From Chionis minor (Eukaryota; Chordata; Aves; Charadriiformes; Chionididae), in the NCBI GenBank assembly GCA_013398295.1, contig VZSF01000015.1:294425-358424 (forward strand): a stretch of 64,000 bases of DNA, in the 5' to 3' direction. The position numbers and the translations under genes were made by a program. Below the pieces are notes generated by a model. It saw nothing but the letters and a program-made list of their open reading frames with translations, was not told where the DNA came from and did no database searches. Shown piece after piece: positions 12,986 to 26,891 of the stretch. Positions within the stretch are counted from its first letter, which is position 1. Each line of letters starts with the position of its first letter.

Positions 12986-15900
12986 CGGCAGGACAAGCAC
13001 GTTACTAAACATCGTCCTGTTTAAGGAGGAGGTTAGAGAGGGTTAAGGGTCTGGATCCCAGCAGTATCAGTAAAAATCAGCGGTAGGTGCTGAGCTCTTC
13101 TCAAATTTCAATGTTGCTGGAAAATAAATTTTACTCTCTAGTGAGTTGTATTCTCAGACTCCTTTGCACAGACATCCTTTCATTATCTGTGAACTGCAAT
13201 ATATTGATCTAGTTCCTGTTCTTTTCACAACAATGTATCTAAGGCACAATCTCAATTCTCTTAAAATACATTGTTAGCAAAGGGCACCACATGAACACGC
13301 GTATCATATATGCCAATAAGTGGGTAGCATTACTTTAAGTTGCTTTCCAAAGACATGCTTTCCCACTAAGAAGAGCTTCTGGTAGGCTCAAAGCAGAGAC
13401 ATTTTTCCGTCTCCTGCTTGAAAAAATGTTGTGATTTTTTTTTTTAAGAGATAGTGAATGCTATGAACCTGCTTTCTAATTTTAATTCATACCATTTTAC
13501 TTAATACACATTTATTAAAAACCTAGATTGATTATTTCAACTACTTAAAAACCAAAAGAAATGGGTTATAAATTGCATATATCAAAGAGTATTTTCTCAT
13601 TCGATTTTTGCAGTGCAAACTGAACAGAGTTGCCAACCATCCCTAAACGTGCATGTTTTGCTGCTACAGAACAAAATACTAGGAGCATTGGAACAGAAAA
13701 CTAGACATGAAGTAATCTCACTAATTAAATACACCAAAAAAAGAGAAGTATTTCTAAGGCAGTGATCATCACAATCGTATGAATATATATGTAATGAATT
13801 CTAAATATTGAATCATTTTAAGAAAAATTAAATCACTGTAAACCTAGAATCTGCATGTTAGACCTGTGCTTAAAAGGTAACTGGCATCAGACACTATATA
13901 AAAGTAATTTTAACATAACTAACATCAATAATTTGATGTTTTATACACTTGCATAGTATTATAAATGCTTATAATTGGCAGCAGATTAATTTCCCAAAAG
14001 TGTTATAATCTGTTGGCATAGTGCCATACTTTAAAAAAAAAAATTAATTTTATTTACAGGAGCATGCATCTGGTTCTAATGAACTAACTTTACCTGGTAA
14101 TATCAGTGTTTGTACGATTGATGACATTAACACAATAGTGTCATCACCGTGCCTCTCAAAACAGCCATTTGAAAATGACAACTACATACAAACTAGACAC
14201 TGAAAGGTAAAAAGGCAGAAAATCACAGCCGGGCATGAAGCCATCATTTGGTTCAGTGTTTTGTAAACCCAAGGATAGCATTGCTATTATTAACATGGTA
14301 ATCCCTAATCTAAAACTATTTCTGCTGTTGGCAATTTCTTGCTATGTTTGGAGGTGCTTTAAAGAGAAAAACACACACCAGAGATTCTCTTTTGTGTATT
14401 AACTAAACTATCAATAATATTATTGTAACACGGTAACCATCTCAAAGCAATGTTTCAATCTATCTAGGAAAAGCGATTCAGACAATTTCCCTTCTTCTCT
14501 TGGGCCTGACAGGAGAGTGTTTTCCCATGCTTAACAACTGGGAATCAAGGATGGACAGAATGGCCTGAAAATTGAAGTGGAACTGACTTCTTTTTCTCCA
14601 AGAGTTAATTCTGCTACGTAAAAGTTTACAGAGTAATTTCTAAATAATGAAAATATTGTATAAAACCTTTTCCAGCCCATTCTGACTGTCTCTATTCTTC
14701 AGAGCCTCCCTGGTAGGAACTCGAGGAGAACTTGCAATATAAGCTTAATAGTCTTTTGCATTTTTTCCACAAGGAGCAAAACTTTCTGTTCTAGCTGTTC
14801 TTACCACTTCAGCCATCAATATTTTCAGGGTATCTTTTGTAGAATATTCGTCCCTCAGATACACAAGATTACTGAATTCACTCTCTCAAATGGAAATGTG
14901 AGAACATCCAAGGCAGCACATACTGTGCGTGAAGGAAACGTGGATACATTTATCCGTGTGGTGTATGTTAGCCACACTGGCCTTGTAGCTGGTCTGTGTG
15001 CCAGAGAATTATCAACAATACCATTAATTAAGGAAAACCACATATTTGCAGAAGCACATAGAAACACCTGATGCCTAGGCAGCCCTGTTGGATGCCTCAC
15101 AGATCTGAGGAACATGGTCCCTATGTTCTTTTAAAACAACAATACAGTTAAGACACTGATTCTTTGGCTAAAGAGAATATGGCTTCAGGAACTTCTGAGT
15201 AACAAAGAGATTTTTCACTAAGAGCTGCAGCATTTCACAGACTTTACTTATTTATTTATTTTTAAGATGAAACATCCATATTTTGTCTATGTCTTTTGAA
15301 ATCAAATTGAAGGGGATATCTTTCTTCCTGCTGATAAATAATATTTTTTCTTCTTTGTGACTTAAAATCCATTTAATCTGGGTTTTTTTTGTTCCCTGGC
15401 CTCTCCTCCTTTTAACATGCTTGCAACTACTCTTCGAAGTGTTTTATAAAATTCCCCTTGGAATATGCCTCTTCTGCATCAGAAACAGAATTCATCTGGG
15501 CTCTTATGGAAAGTGTCAAAAGATGAGGTGATGAAGGATAACTGGCCCTTGCTCAGTAGTGCTGCTCACAGAACTAACTTTACCCCCAAACAATATATTT
15601 CTGTTTGATTCCCATTCCGCTGCTTGAAGGACAGAAAGATTTATGTAGGTAATTAAAGAAAGGGAGGGGTGGGGGTGGAAGTAAACTCCAGATTTGAGGA
15701 GTTTTCACCGTATTTCTTAGACTGACATGAGGTCAACTGAAAAGAAGGGGGTTCCTTTTGTTTCTGTAAAGCTGACATACACCACGAAATTGATTATACA
15801 TGGTAATTCTGAAAAAGCAGAAGAAAGGAAAAGGAAGAGGCCAATTTATCTCCACAGGTGTTAGAAGTCATCTTCTCAGTAATCATCTCAGATGCACCAC

Positions 15901-16717
15901 TATTAGGTCAATGGAGCAAGCACGCTACAAGAAACACAGCAGCACTTTTATTTAAGGCCCAAGTTCACATCACTCTAAGCCAGCTGCTAAATAGACAACA
16001 GCGTGAACGCCACCACAGAGTTTAATTCTCCTAACTCTTAGATACCATGATATGCTCTCAACGCAGTCATGTTACATGGTGCAGTTCAAATACAGTAAAT
16101 ATGGTGCTATCAGCACCCCTTGGGACTGATGCAAACAAGAAAGCAGTTTTACTTGAATTTTAGAGAGGAGCTTTAAGAATACATATGTTCTAATTGAAAC
16201 CTACATTAAATTAAGGCTTGGGCCAAGATGAATTAAAGGCAAAACTAATTGTTACTAGTATTTTAAAAACAGACAGATAATTTCAAAAAGGACAAGCCAC
16301 TACTCAACTTGATTGTCAAGAAAAAAAAATATCAAAATCTTATGGGAGCAACTGTTCCTGTAAGATCTCTCTTGGGGGCTAAATCTTTTTTATGATATTG
16401 CTTGGGATGTGTAAAACTCTGAACTGGCAAATACCCTTATTTAGGATCTGAAATACATCATAAGAACAACTGTGCAAGATCAGATCACAGGTATGTCCAT
16501 CTTTGGGTGCTCAAGACCAGAATATCAGGGTGCCTCATGAACAGGTAATTATCGTCCCTCACAGTAGAGAGGAACAGTGACAATTTGCTCTTGCACCAAC
16601 TCAATTACTCTATAGTCTAATCACTTCCTTTTTAACTGAAAATTTACTTACTTATGAAATTGTTTATTTATTAGGTTTTATTTATGTGAAGTTATTTCAG
16701 AGAAGTTCTACTGCTTG

Positions 16718-16745
16718 GGTTATAACAAAAGGTTATAACAAAAGG
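16718..16745. repeat. Two tandem copies of a 13-bp unit
   Basis: The unit GGTTATAACAAAA occurs twice in direct succession, and GG of a third copy follows. It is a small local duplication with no evident function. Confidence 0.9.
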
Positions 16746-19700
16746 TCACATTAGATTTGCAGGCCAGAAGAGACCATTGCAATTATGGACAAAAATCAAA
16801 GTTGAGACGTTCGTTCAAAATCTTGAATCTCACTGTATCACCCTTAACATTTTAGTCTATAATCACAGTGGTCTCAGTTTATTATTACCAACTCCAACAT
16901 GTCAAACACTTGCAACACTAAAAACACACAGTACACAAAAGCACTAAGTATTCCTCCCTTCATTGAAGTTGTTATTGTAAGAAATTGCTTCATAGGTATG
17001 GAGTATATCAGGACCTGGTGCCATAAAAAACCCTGATCATGCAAGTTTCAAAGAGCACTACGTTATTATTATAACTCAAAAACCTGTAAATCCAGATTAG
17101 CTGAGACACCAACTACACAGGAGAACAAATCCCCCGATAAGGTCCCTCCAATAGGATGGGTAATTTAGCACCTACGGTGCCTCTCTTAAAAAAAAAAACC
17201 TAAAAAAAAAAAAAGCACCTCCTTTGAGTGTGAATAACTATCAGTCCTGTAAGAGGAACAAAGCCACAGATGTCCCCCTTTCAGAGACACAGAAACACTA
17301 ACCAGAACAAGAGCAGAGTGTCATACATCAGTGCACTGTATGATGACGTATTTAAAAATCCAAAATGAGGGTTTTTTCCTAATGTCACAGCAACATTTGG
17401 GTCTAAGTAAGTATCAATGATCTCTGCCGTTATTCCAGTTGTCCACTGGATTCCTATGTTTATGGAAAATGTTATTTATTTAGTAGTAAGCATTTCTGTA
17501 GGACACTGACTGAGAACCTATTTTATTTTAGCTAAATTTTTCTAGAGCTTAACAGTAAATGATATGTATGAGCCATGTTGACTGTCGTCTTCCACTTTTA
17601 ATTTGACTGCCAGACATACAAGCAACTTGCTAATGTTTCATTCCAATTTCAGCACCGTGAGCCTGTTGCGTAAGCTGCCTGCTAAAAGCTGTTCCAGATG
17701 GAATGACAGTATTTTGTAGGACCTCAAAGATGTAGCTACAGAGATGAATGTGTGTCAGCAGCATTGAAAGCGTGACCTTCCCCCCCCCTTTATTTTTGTC
17801 AGCAGTTCCTATTTCCACTCTATAATTTTTCCACATTCTTTATAACATAGGCCACATGGGAAAAAGAAAGATTTTAAGTCTCTCAGCCATCTTCCATCAC
17901 CTGCAGTCACATCCACCTAACTGCACAAGGCAGAGGACAAAGGAGGAAGGTTTATAAACAATCAGGTATCTTCAAAATGACAACCAAGGCCCAAAATTTA
18001 TTTTAAAAAGGAAACAAAACCCAACCCCCTACTAACATAAGTTCCAGAACGATGGAGAACTTTGATGGTTTTCGTAATAGATACTTTCTCTCATGAATAT
18101 TCAGTAAAAAGGCTCCATTCCATCCTCTCACTGGAAATAGGCTTTAGAAAGCAACACGTTAACAACGAATAACTTCTTTTACCAGTTGCACCATTTTTAC
18201 TGATAATTTATATACTATATTAATGTCACAGAATATTCATTATTAGCTCTTATTAAAATAAATCACAAAAAGCCTACTTATCAGTTTCAAATAAAAATAT
18301 GTAAATTACACCCACTGCTCATCTTAAACAATACAGGTAAAATAATACACTCTTTCTGAAAGATTGTGCAAGAACACAAAGACGACTTTTCCCACACACA
18401 AACATACTTCTTTGCACCCTCAAAAAGAGGAAATTACCTCAGGGCACTTCTGTCCTTTTTCAGATGATCAATTCAGTATTCTAAAGTATTACAAACATTT
18501 CATTTATGCTTCTTAGTTTTTCCTCTACAATATAAAGTAATTTCTTTTTGACACAGAATGCCACAGCACAAGGAAGCGGGGAAAAAAGCAGCGCAAGGTT
18601 GAAAAACAACAGAAAGAATCAAGAAGGAATGGCTTTTGTTATGTTTGACAGCCCTCAGCTAGCTGCATAGCTGGATTTATAAAAGGTTCTTTAAGAGCAG
18701 CAGTTTTTCATGGTGTAAGAGTGCCACACAGCTCTGGTTCCTGCAGTGCCTCACACCAACAACTTCAAAACTAACTCACTGCAGATGTCCCTATGATCAT
18801 CTAATCAGACATCAAAAGCACTACACTGACAAGCTCCTGCGCTGATTAGGAGTGTTCTATATATGTTCCACAGCGTAAACAGACACAGAGTAGTTGCTTT
18901 AAAAATGGATTCACCGACATCAGAATTCCCTTTTAAAAAACTCAAACTGTTCGGAACTCCCCAGCTCAATGACAGAAATTCTTTTAAATCTCCCCAGATC
19001 TTCTGTTCAGTTCCACACAGCAGTATTTCAAGAGCAGGAGTTAAATTATTAATAGGAAAACTTTTACCAGGAAAAGTAAATGCCTTCCAGAATTTAAAAA
19101 CCTTGCTATTCTGAATGACAGTCTGAGACTACACCACCTCAGGGAAGTATTCTGGCCTCTACCCTGCAACATACACTGTAATACCCAAGATGTGTTTCCA
19201 TCTCTACTTTATTTGTTGTCTAATTATTATATGTCAACAAGCACTGAATTTAAAGCATTACAAGTGCACCATCCTTCCAGCACTACTAGTTCTTGAAGAG
19301 TTACTGCATTTCTAGCAACATCTGGTTTCCTTCTCAAAGCACACCTCTTGGAATCACGTAACTATGGGAGAATTTCATATTGAAATTCTAACACATGCAA
19401 AGGGACTAGAAATTAAAACTACGTGACCTAGTCAAATTGAGTAAACATACTGGACAAAAGTTTTATCTTCTAAAATCATACAGACAATACAACCCTTGTG
19501 GCAGTACGGTCTCTTAGCTCGAGCCCCAGCAGAAGCCCCTCGGATCAACCCAAGGTATAGACTCTACAGCAATTCCATCACTGTGTCAAAACCAGACCTT
19601 TTCTGCCCTGCCCTGCTTTTAAAGAACCTAATCAGGTGAAGTAATAGTTCCGCTTTTAGTTATAATAAAATACCCACACATTTTGAAAGTACTACTGATA

Positions 19701-22700
19701 ATCTTTATCTCAAAGCCAAGCTCTGACTGTAGCATATCTTTATGTTTACATATGTCTATAAAATAGTATGTAAAAGGAACAAATCATGGAGCTGCATCCT
19801 TACACAAGCTAACATTATGCTAATCTGCAGACACTTAATCAGGAAGGCTAATACATTACAAACACAATTAACGGCCAGAAGAACCAGAGGAGGTTTCGAC
19901 CCTTTTTAACAAGGGCTTGAAACATAAAAATGCTCTGATTATATATGAACCTTATCCAAAATTGCAAATTATATGTCCACAATGCATAAAATACAGTCAA
20001 TTTCAAGTCACATCTAGGTAAAAATTGAAACAGTATTGAGCCACTGGAGCAGCTCTTCAATTGATCCAGCATCTCATTGTACCTTTAAATACGGATGAAT
20101 GCAATTTAATCAGCCATTCCCATTGATTAACTCCAAGTTAACCTAAGTATTTATCGAGGAAACATGCAACTATAAAAGAGAGTAATGCAGAACATAGCAT
20201 CCCCATCATAATCAGCAAGTTAACAAGAAGGGGTGAAACCTTAGTCCCAACGGAATTAATGCAAAACTCCCATCAACTTAAATAGGACCACAATCCTCCA
20301 TCTAAATCCTACGACGGATCAAGTCTTAAGATAGTAGGGAAGTCTGTCCCTGGGCAAAAAGAGAAATAAGCAGAAGTAATAGCTCCAGAAAGGAAAGTTC
20401 AGGTGTTTTAATTACACCTTAGCAATTACTACCTGGATGAAATGGACTGAGCAAAGGCAGCAAAATGTATTTGGCTCCCAAAAAGTTCAAAACCCCAAAC
20501 CAAGAGAATCCCCCAATTCAGACTTTCTGCCTCGCTGCATCTCACCTCTATCAGAGTGGAGCTTGAGCAGAGGGATCCAGCTAGAAACTTCTGAGTTAGC
20601 ACAGAGAGCCTGAAACTGCAGCTCCTCTCAGCAAGCTGGGGACAAGTGTCGAGCAAGCGTCAAGTGGCCAAAGAACATTTCCTCCCTCTGAAAGGCTCCG
20701 ACTGTCTCAATGACACAGCATGGCCTCACTCCACAGGAGGTCCCAGGTGGAAGACTTCATGCCCATTGCTAACCCTACTTTCTAAAGCCAAGCCATTCAC
20801 AGCCAAAAAGCCGCTGGACCAGCACTTGGTTCTTGCCATAGCAAAGCTATGGCCACTGAAATTTTCAGAGAAGTGCATTAAACTAATTATGCTTCCCTGA
20901 GGTCCTCTCTGGAGATCTAGGAAGGGAAATTTCCATTTCTGAAAGCCTAGCCAGGGCTCTGTGATTTTAACTAGACAGAAGAGTTTAACAGTTGCCTTCA
21001 TAAATTAACAAATTCATTAACAAATACCTTTTCTTCAGTAACAAATTCAGATGTTTGTAAGCCCTATTTTTCCCTGATTACAGTCTCTAAATTTTTCAGT
21101 GGCAGCTATCATGATAAGGAAGGAGAGGATTGGATGAAAAAAGAAACTCAAATTTTGTACCATCTGTTAAATGACTTCCAGTCTGAGAGAACAGATGCTG
21201 GACTTCACTATCAGTTTTTGATTGATCTAGAAGTATTTTGTTAATTGGGGCTAAAACTACAGCTAAGACAAAATAAGTGTCAGAGAAAATATGAAAGAAT
21301 AGCTCATATTCTTCCCAAACTACCTGGTTACTCACAAAAGATTTTGTAATTTTTGGTAATCATCATATGGCATTAAAAAACAAATAAATCTTCCTTTGAA
21401 TGAACAGAAGAACATCTAAAAAACAGAATATATTATCTGCTTAGATTCTATAAATACTTTGAATGGCTTAAATGAACTGGATAGCAATTTTCTTTTCTTA
21501 TATTACAGCGTGTTTGCTGTATTACTTATTGTATGTCTGTCCTGCACTCTCCTAGAGACAAATCAGTGCTCTCTTCAGAGATTCATTATAATCACCTCTC
21601 AAAAATCTGACCAACTACTGGTGTATCAGTACATACCATACAAAACAGCATATAGTCTAACTATGAGTATTTCTACACAGAACCAAACTGTCAGTTCTAC
21701 TTGCCAAACACCAAAATGCCAGGAGTGCCAAAACAATTAAGCTAATTGTGGAAGTCAGTTTCAATTACAAAATGATTGCTAAGATAATTGTGGCATAAAT
21801 ACAGAGACTTAATTTTTACTACATGCACTCAAAATTGTTTATCTAGCAACAGCTCTGGTTTTTCTAACTTGCATGTGACTGCAAGGAAGCAGCTTAACGT
21901 GAAAAAATAGGTGTTTGTGGCAAAGGAAACACAGTATTAATTTTAAATTTTCAGCAGCAATATAAAGAACAAATGAATTTTCTTTAAATACTGCTTTTAC
22001 ACTTGCAATGAAAGAGCATAGCTATATTCAAAAGGCAGTGTTCAGTTGTTTGTGCCATGTTTTTTCATTTGTCAGATATCGATTCTTCCCTGTGTTTTAA
22101 AACAATCTGTACCTAATTTAACCTGTTATTTAAGCTTTCTACATTTTCCAAAACATTATGCCAAAGCATATTTCAGTATGATTGATGATGAGAGTTTTAG
22201 AAATAGTACTGTTGAAAACATAAGAGTTTGTATCTTGCTGTAACAGATTTTCACTTTAACAATAAAAACTTTCAACCTTCTGAGCCTTTTTCCCCCCACT
22301 TAAATGACATTTTAAAAAATCTGAAAGTCTTCTCTGATGTTGTTCTGTCCAGCTTTGACTGTTACCCCCATAGCTGATGGAGGGATGCTCTGTATTTTAG
22401 GCATACAGAATTGCTTTAGGCCTAGAGGATTCTTGTGTACTGATGCAAGTTAGAGAAGCGTGGTGAGCTGTTGGCCTCCAAATATAACTGCAGTCCTCAT
22501 ATAATGGCATAAAACACGCTTGTCACCACTAATACATTTTAAAAAAACAAAAAACAAAACAACAAAATCCTGTCTTTCTCTCCTTGATGGTCAAAAATAT
22601 TCAAAACATGTCCTGGAATGCAACAAATTTCATCAAATTTTCCACTTTATTTTAGAACTTTTCATAAATTACCAGAGGTCAGCATTAAATACTGACATAC

Positions 22701-24339
22701 CCACTTTACACATTTATCAACTTTGCAAAGAGAGTGAGATTTGCACTGTTAACCAAAAATTCTTCTTTGTACTTTCATTTGTCAGACTAAGTCAATATCT
22801 CATTAATATGTAACTGCTCGCAGCAAACATCAAGAAAAACCTCTCAGCTCAAACAGGTCTGACAAATGACACAGGACTTTGACAAAGTTCAGACCCCTGT
22901 AACACCATAATGTACTTGGAGAGTCACTAGCACTTTTAAAATTGCACCACTTAGCAAATAACACAAGCCATTGCAAAGTAAGATGCACATTAAATATTTA
23001 GATGCACACGCATTTGCCATGCAAAGAGAAACAATGAACAGTCAACTAAAATCCTGTGTTGGCCTTCAGAATTACAGAGTTAAGGTTAAGACCCATAAAA
23101 CATAATTTATATGCAAGTCATCTGGCTTCCTATTTACTTACCTCATTCATGTGAACTTAACTGGAAGCACAGTCTCAAATACGACGACTTCAGATGAAAA
23201 GGTTCCCTCAGCATGTGTTGCTGAACCCCAGTTCTTTCCTCCTGCTACCTAACATGCCAGTGTGGCCATCTGTGGAATCTTGCTAGAAACTAGATGTGAC
23301 CTAGGCTGAAACATCCCCCTCACACCAAATGAAGAGGCTGGGGGCTTCCGAGTGGGGTTTCTTTGAAACAAAACACCGATAAATTGGTTTACATAACTGG
23401 AGACAGGGAGTGAACTAAAACGCACTACAGGGAAGCTAAAGGAGAAAAGGCATAAATTTCACAAGCAAATGAAAGCAGGTGCAACTGCGCCAACATTTAA
23501 GCCAGCATTCATTTGGCTTAAAGTAGTACAGAAGTAGACCCACCAGAGCTTTCTAGGCAAACATCAACTCTATGAAAAAGCTCTAGTCTGCTTGCTGCAT
23601 TTATGCAGCCCAGATGACATTCAGAAATTCTAAAGAATTTCACCTTTTTCTAAGTAATATAGGAACACCTTCCTCACACACAAACACAAAGCTTCAGGCC
23701 TTTAAACTGTAAAGTAAAAAATATGGCTCGAGTGTGACCAAGACAGTATCACTTTTAGAAGATTGAAGACAGCCTGCTATAACATCTGATTAAGAGTTAC
23801 TGCATCCTCACTAATTGTGTCTTTGCACAAATATTAAGTAATAACTACACCAAAAACAAATTTGTCCTCAAAAGGGAAGACTCATGTCTTAAAACACAAA
23901 AGTAAGAGAAAGAGAGCATGCAGGATTGTAGCAGGGTGCCAAAGGAAGACAGAAATGCCATGAGAAAACAAGGGAAGGGAAAAATGGTGCAAGACCAGTG
24001 AAATTAAAGGGGAAGTACATTTTTTCCACTAAGCACTGCTAAACTGGACAATATGATACTGAACAAACAAGCAATTGCTAAAAGTTCAGTTCATATTCCT
24101 GTGCCCCGTGTCACCATTAAGCTTTATGAAGATCTCTTATTCTAAACCATGAAAACCAGTGTTAATTGACTGTATCATCTAAAATAACCATTTTGTCCAG
24201 AGGAAATTCTCTCCTTTACAGAAAATGAGTACGGTGCACCTCAGTTTAGATTTAAATTCATATATGACCTATAAAACTCCTATATACCAACAGCTAAGAA
24301 CAGGTTTTGCCTTTAAGAAAAAGGTGAGTTACATGATAC

Positions 24340-24453
24340 CTACTGCCACAACATGCTTGAGACTGTGGTCACTGGGATGAGAAGCACTTGGGTGGAAGTC
24401 AGCAGGTGGCCCCAAAGCTGGATCACTGCTCCTGCGCACTAGGAGTGGTGTGC
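24340..24453 (-). CDS. PARD3B: PARD3B coding exon carrying the RRSSDP motif
   Basis: This is the next PARD3B exon in transcript order, 19.9 kb downstream of the exon at 44363-44534. The acceptor reads TTTTGTCTCTTAG|GC, and the first two bases complete a Gly codon. The 37 codons that follow read TPLLVRRSSDPALGPPADFH, then PSASHPSDHSLKHVVAV, plus one base. The VRRSSDP core is shared with PARD3, where established work places a 14-3-3-binding phosphoserine in this conserved site; the same role in PARD3B is inference. The PADxxPSASHP stretch points to PARD3B rather than PARD3. The linker precedes the first PDZ domain, whose exons are not in the window. The donor is uncertain. I use GTAG|GTATCA (exon end 24340, phase 1), but GGCA|GTAGGT four bases earlier (exon end 24344, phase 0) is equally plausible, and only one fits the next exon. 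Confidence 0.9.
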
Positions 24454-26865
24454 CTAAGAGACAAAATAAACAATGGTTCAAGGGTGCTACAGGAACACAA
24501 GGTAAAGCTTCATGTGATTTAATTAAGAGAGGTATACAGCGCTGAAATGTAAGTTTTTCTGTGGCAATATCCACCTGGCAAATTACTAGATTTAATGACA
24601 TCGTGTCACTTAGTATTTACTAAGCTAAAGAAATGAGAACATTTTAAGCTGTTATACAGATTTTCATCCATGAGCTGCTAAACAAGATGAAAACTGATGA
24701 CAAACAGGAGAAAAAAAACACCTTCTCAGAAAAACAAATGTGTAATTGCATGTATCTGTGACCACATTTACCATTAAGTTCTGACAGGGAAATCATACGC
24801 TTGATCTAAGGAATAACCATGAATGCAGGAAAAAACGGACTGCAACTGTGTAGTTCCTACAACTGGTAGTGGTTACTTAACTAAACCAGAACATGGACTA
24901 AAGCCTTCACTCCACACTAAGGACAGCTCTCAGTGTGCTGCTCTGCATTGATCCACCAAATGGGGGTCTCACAATCTCATTTTCAGCTGCTCCTTACTTT
25001 CTCCTGGTGTATGTCCAAAAGCCATACTAAGCAACTGCTTGCCTCTCCCATACCGATTATATAGGCCCACAGTTAACCTGTATGGAAGGTCACTTTGAAT
25101 ATGATGGCAAGACCACATATATATGGTCATAAATTTTATTTCCATAAGCTCACAAGATGCAGTAGTCCATCACCAACACCGTGCCATCCCAACCTGAGGC
25201 ATGTAAATGACAGATCAGGCACAGATTCCAGGGTACAGAGGCAGCTGAAGGATAAATGGATAACTCCCTACATTCACTTCAGTCAGTATTTAACAAGCCT
25301 TGGGCTGGCCCTGCAGAGACAGCCTAAATAAGGATATAAAGAGGAGAGGGGGAAGAGATTTTATTCACAGCAGATCTGCCTCGCACTACCGACTGCCAGG
25401 ATTCCCAGGGAACAGACGTAGGCAGTTGCAGTTGTTTCAGAGAAGCTGTAGACTAAACAGCTTCCTCTTGCAGGCATCTCCAATTAGACTCACCAACTAT
25501 TCACGTCTATTCTCGTGCTGTCTGGCCATAACCTCAAAGACCAGCCAGCAGCTTCTAGTGACACGGCCATCCCGTTAGCAGAATATGCTATAAAACATTC
25601 CCTGCAAAACTTCCAGGTAGGGCGAGAGGGAAAACTTTAGTAATATGAGTAAGGAATTTCTCACATTATCCAAAATGAAATTAAACAAAAATTACTTTTT
25701 TTTCCCCTCCAAGTCTTTCCAAAATAATTTATCCATAGGGAAATAAAAAAAAATGAGGAGAACATTGGTCTAAGACACTAATTTTTTAAATGTTGCAAGT
25801 GAGTGAAAAGAAGATTATAACTGTCAGTTATAATATTAATTATAGTGGCTGGGACTGATGGCAGCCATAATTACTAGATCTATAATAGAAGTTTGAACGT
25901 GCAACAGTTTCCTCATTTAAGAGATGCTAACAACGCTGGAGTGACTGTACCACATTCACTGGCAGCACAAGTTTGTAATTATAGCTGGAATAAATACCAG
26001 CACCCAATGCTGAGGAGCAACCAGAAAACCTAACGCTCTTACCCTTCCTCATAGCGAGCAACACGTTTTATACACAGGTAATCCCTTCTATCTCCACGTA
26101 TGCAGGAAATCAATACGAAAAGCGAAAGTAAGACTTAAATTTGTGTCCTGGTACTGAGGGAATGCTCAGAAATCAAAAGGTGAATATTGTCTTTTGTTTC
26201 AAGTGATTATCATCTTGATATCAAGAGCTATGCATATTTTTACAAGGAGATTCTGAAGAAAGGGATGGATCACCACATTTATCCATTTTGTGTGATTTTT
26301 CCAAAGGTGTCAAAAGGAACCTAATCTCTCTAATCAAATCTTCCTGTGGCACTTAAGAGAAATTTTTTCCCCCTCTAAGTACATTTGACAAGAAGGTGTA
26401 CAAAAGCTGAAGTCAAAAAGCGCTGGATTTTTAAGTTACTCCCTTCTTTAAGACAAATATTTATTCCTTAAGATAATTGTTTTCCATGTATGACCAAAGT
26501 GTTTCTGGTGACCTGTATCCAATTTTCAGCCTTTCTTCAACACAACAGTTTGAAAACAGATGAGACACTTTTGTATGATTCAGCATAATTTAGTCTCCAA
26601 CTCCTTTTGACATAAACGTGAACAGTACAGAGAAACGCTCTTGCTAAACCACCAGAAAGCCCACTGCATTGGTACTTTTATTTGTAAAACTTTCACAACT
26701 CAATAAGCCCTATTACAAATTCAAATATACTGTTGCTTATACTCTTCAAGGTCATTATCTCAACCCCTTTTCTCATTTCTGTCCTCATTTTCCACAGTGA
26801 GAAATCAACAGTAACTCAAAGAGGACAAAAAAACCTCCCCATAGTCAACTAAAGAGACCAAAGAT

Positions 26866-26891
26866 GGGGGGGGGGGGGGGGGGGGGGGGGG
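26866..26891. repeat. Homopolymer of 26 G
   Basis: An uninterrupted run of 26 G is followed at once by AACACAACCCAACCCCCC. Long G runs are much rarer than A or T runs, are prone to length errors in sequencing, and can fold as G-quadruplexes. In the inferred PARD3B pre-mRNA (minus strand) the run would be C. Confidence 0.95.

Larger units (their letters stand above)
8756..24339. other. PARD3B intron between the nested LTR and the RRSSDP exon
   Basis: No coding exon was recognised. Notable contents are a run of 17 T (10746-10762), a GC-rich block (about 12597-12985), a duplicated 13-mer (16718-16745), and A-rich runs near 17190-17215. ORFs here are short and resemble nothing I know. The donor of the exon at 24340-24453 forms the right edge. 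Confidence 0.7.

Noticed and set aside
12538..12996. 152-codon minus-strand ORF, with overlapping frames of 142, 107 and 93 codons
   Set aside because: All lie in the GC-rich block where stop codons are rare; peptides are Pro/Gly/Arg-rich with no domain, and frames are open on both strands, as composition alone would give.
14855..15115. Open frames on both strands, the plus frame with a fairly balanced amino-acid make-up
   Set aside because: I considered a processed pseudogene but could not match the peptide to any family, and saw no poly(A) tail or target duplication.
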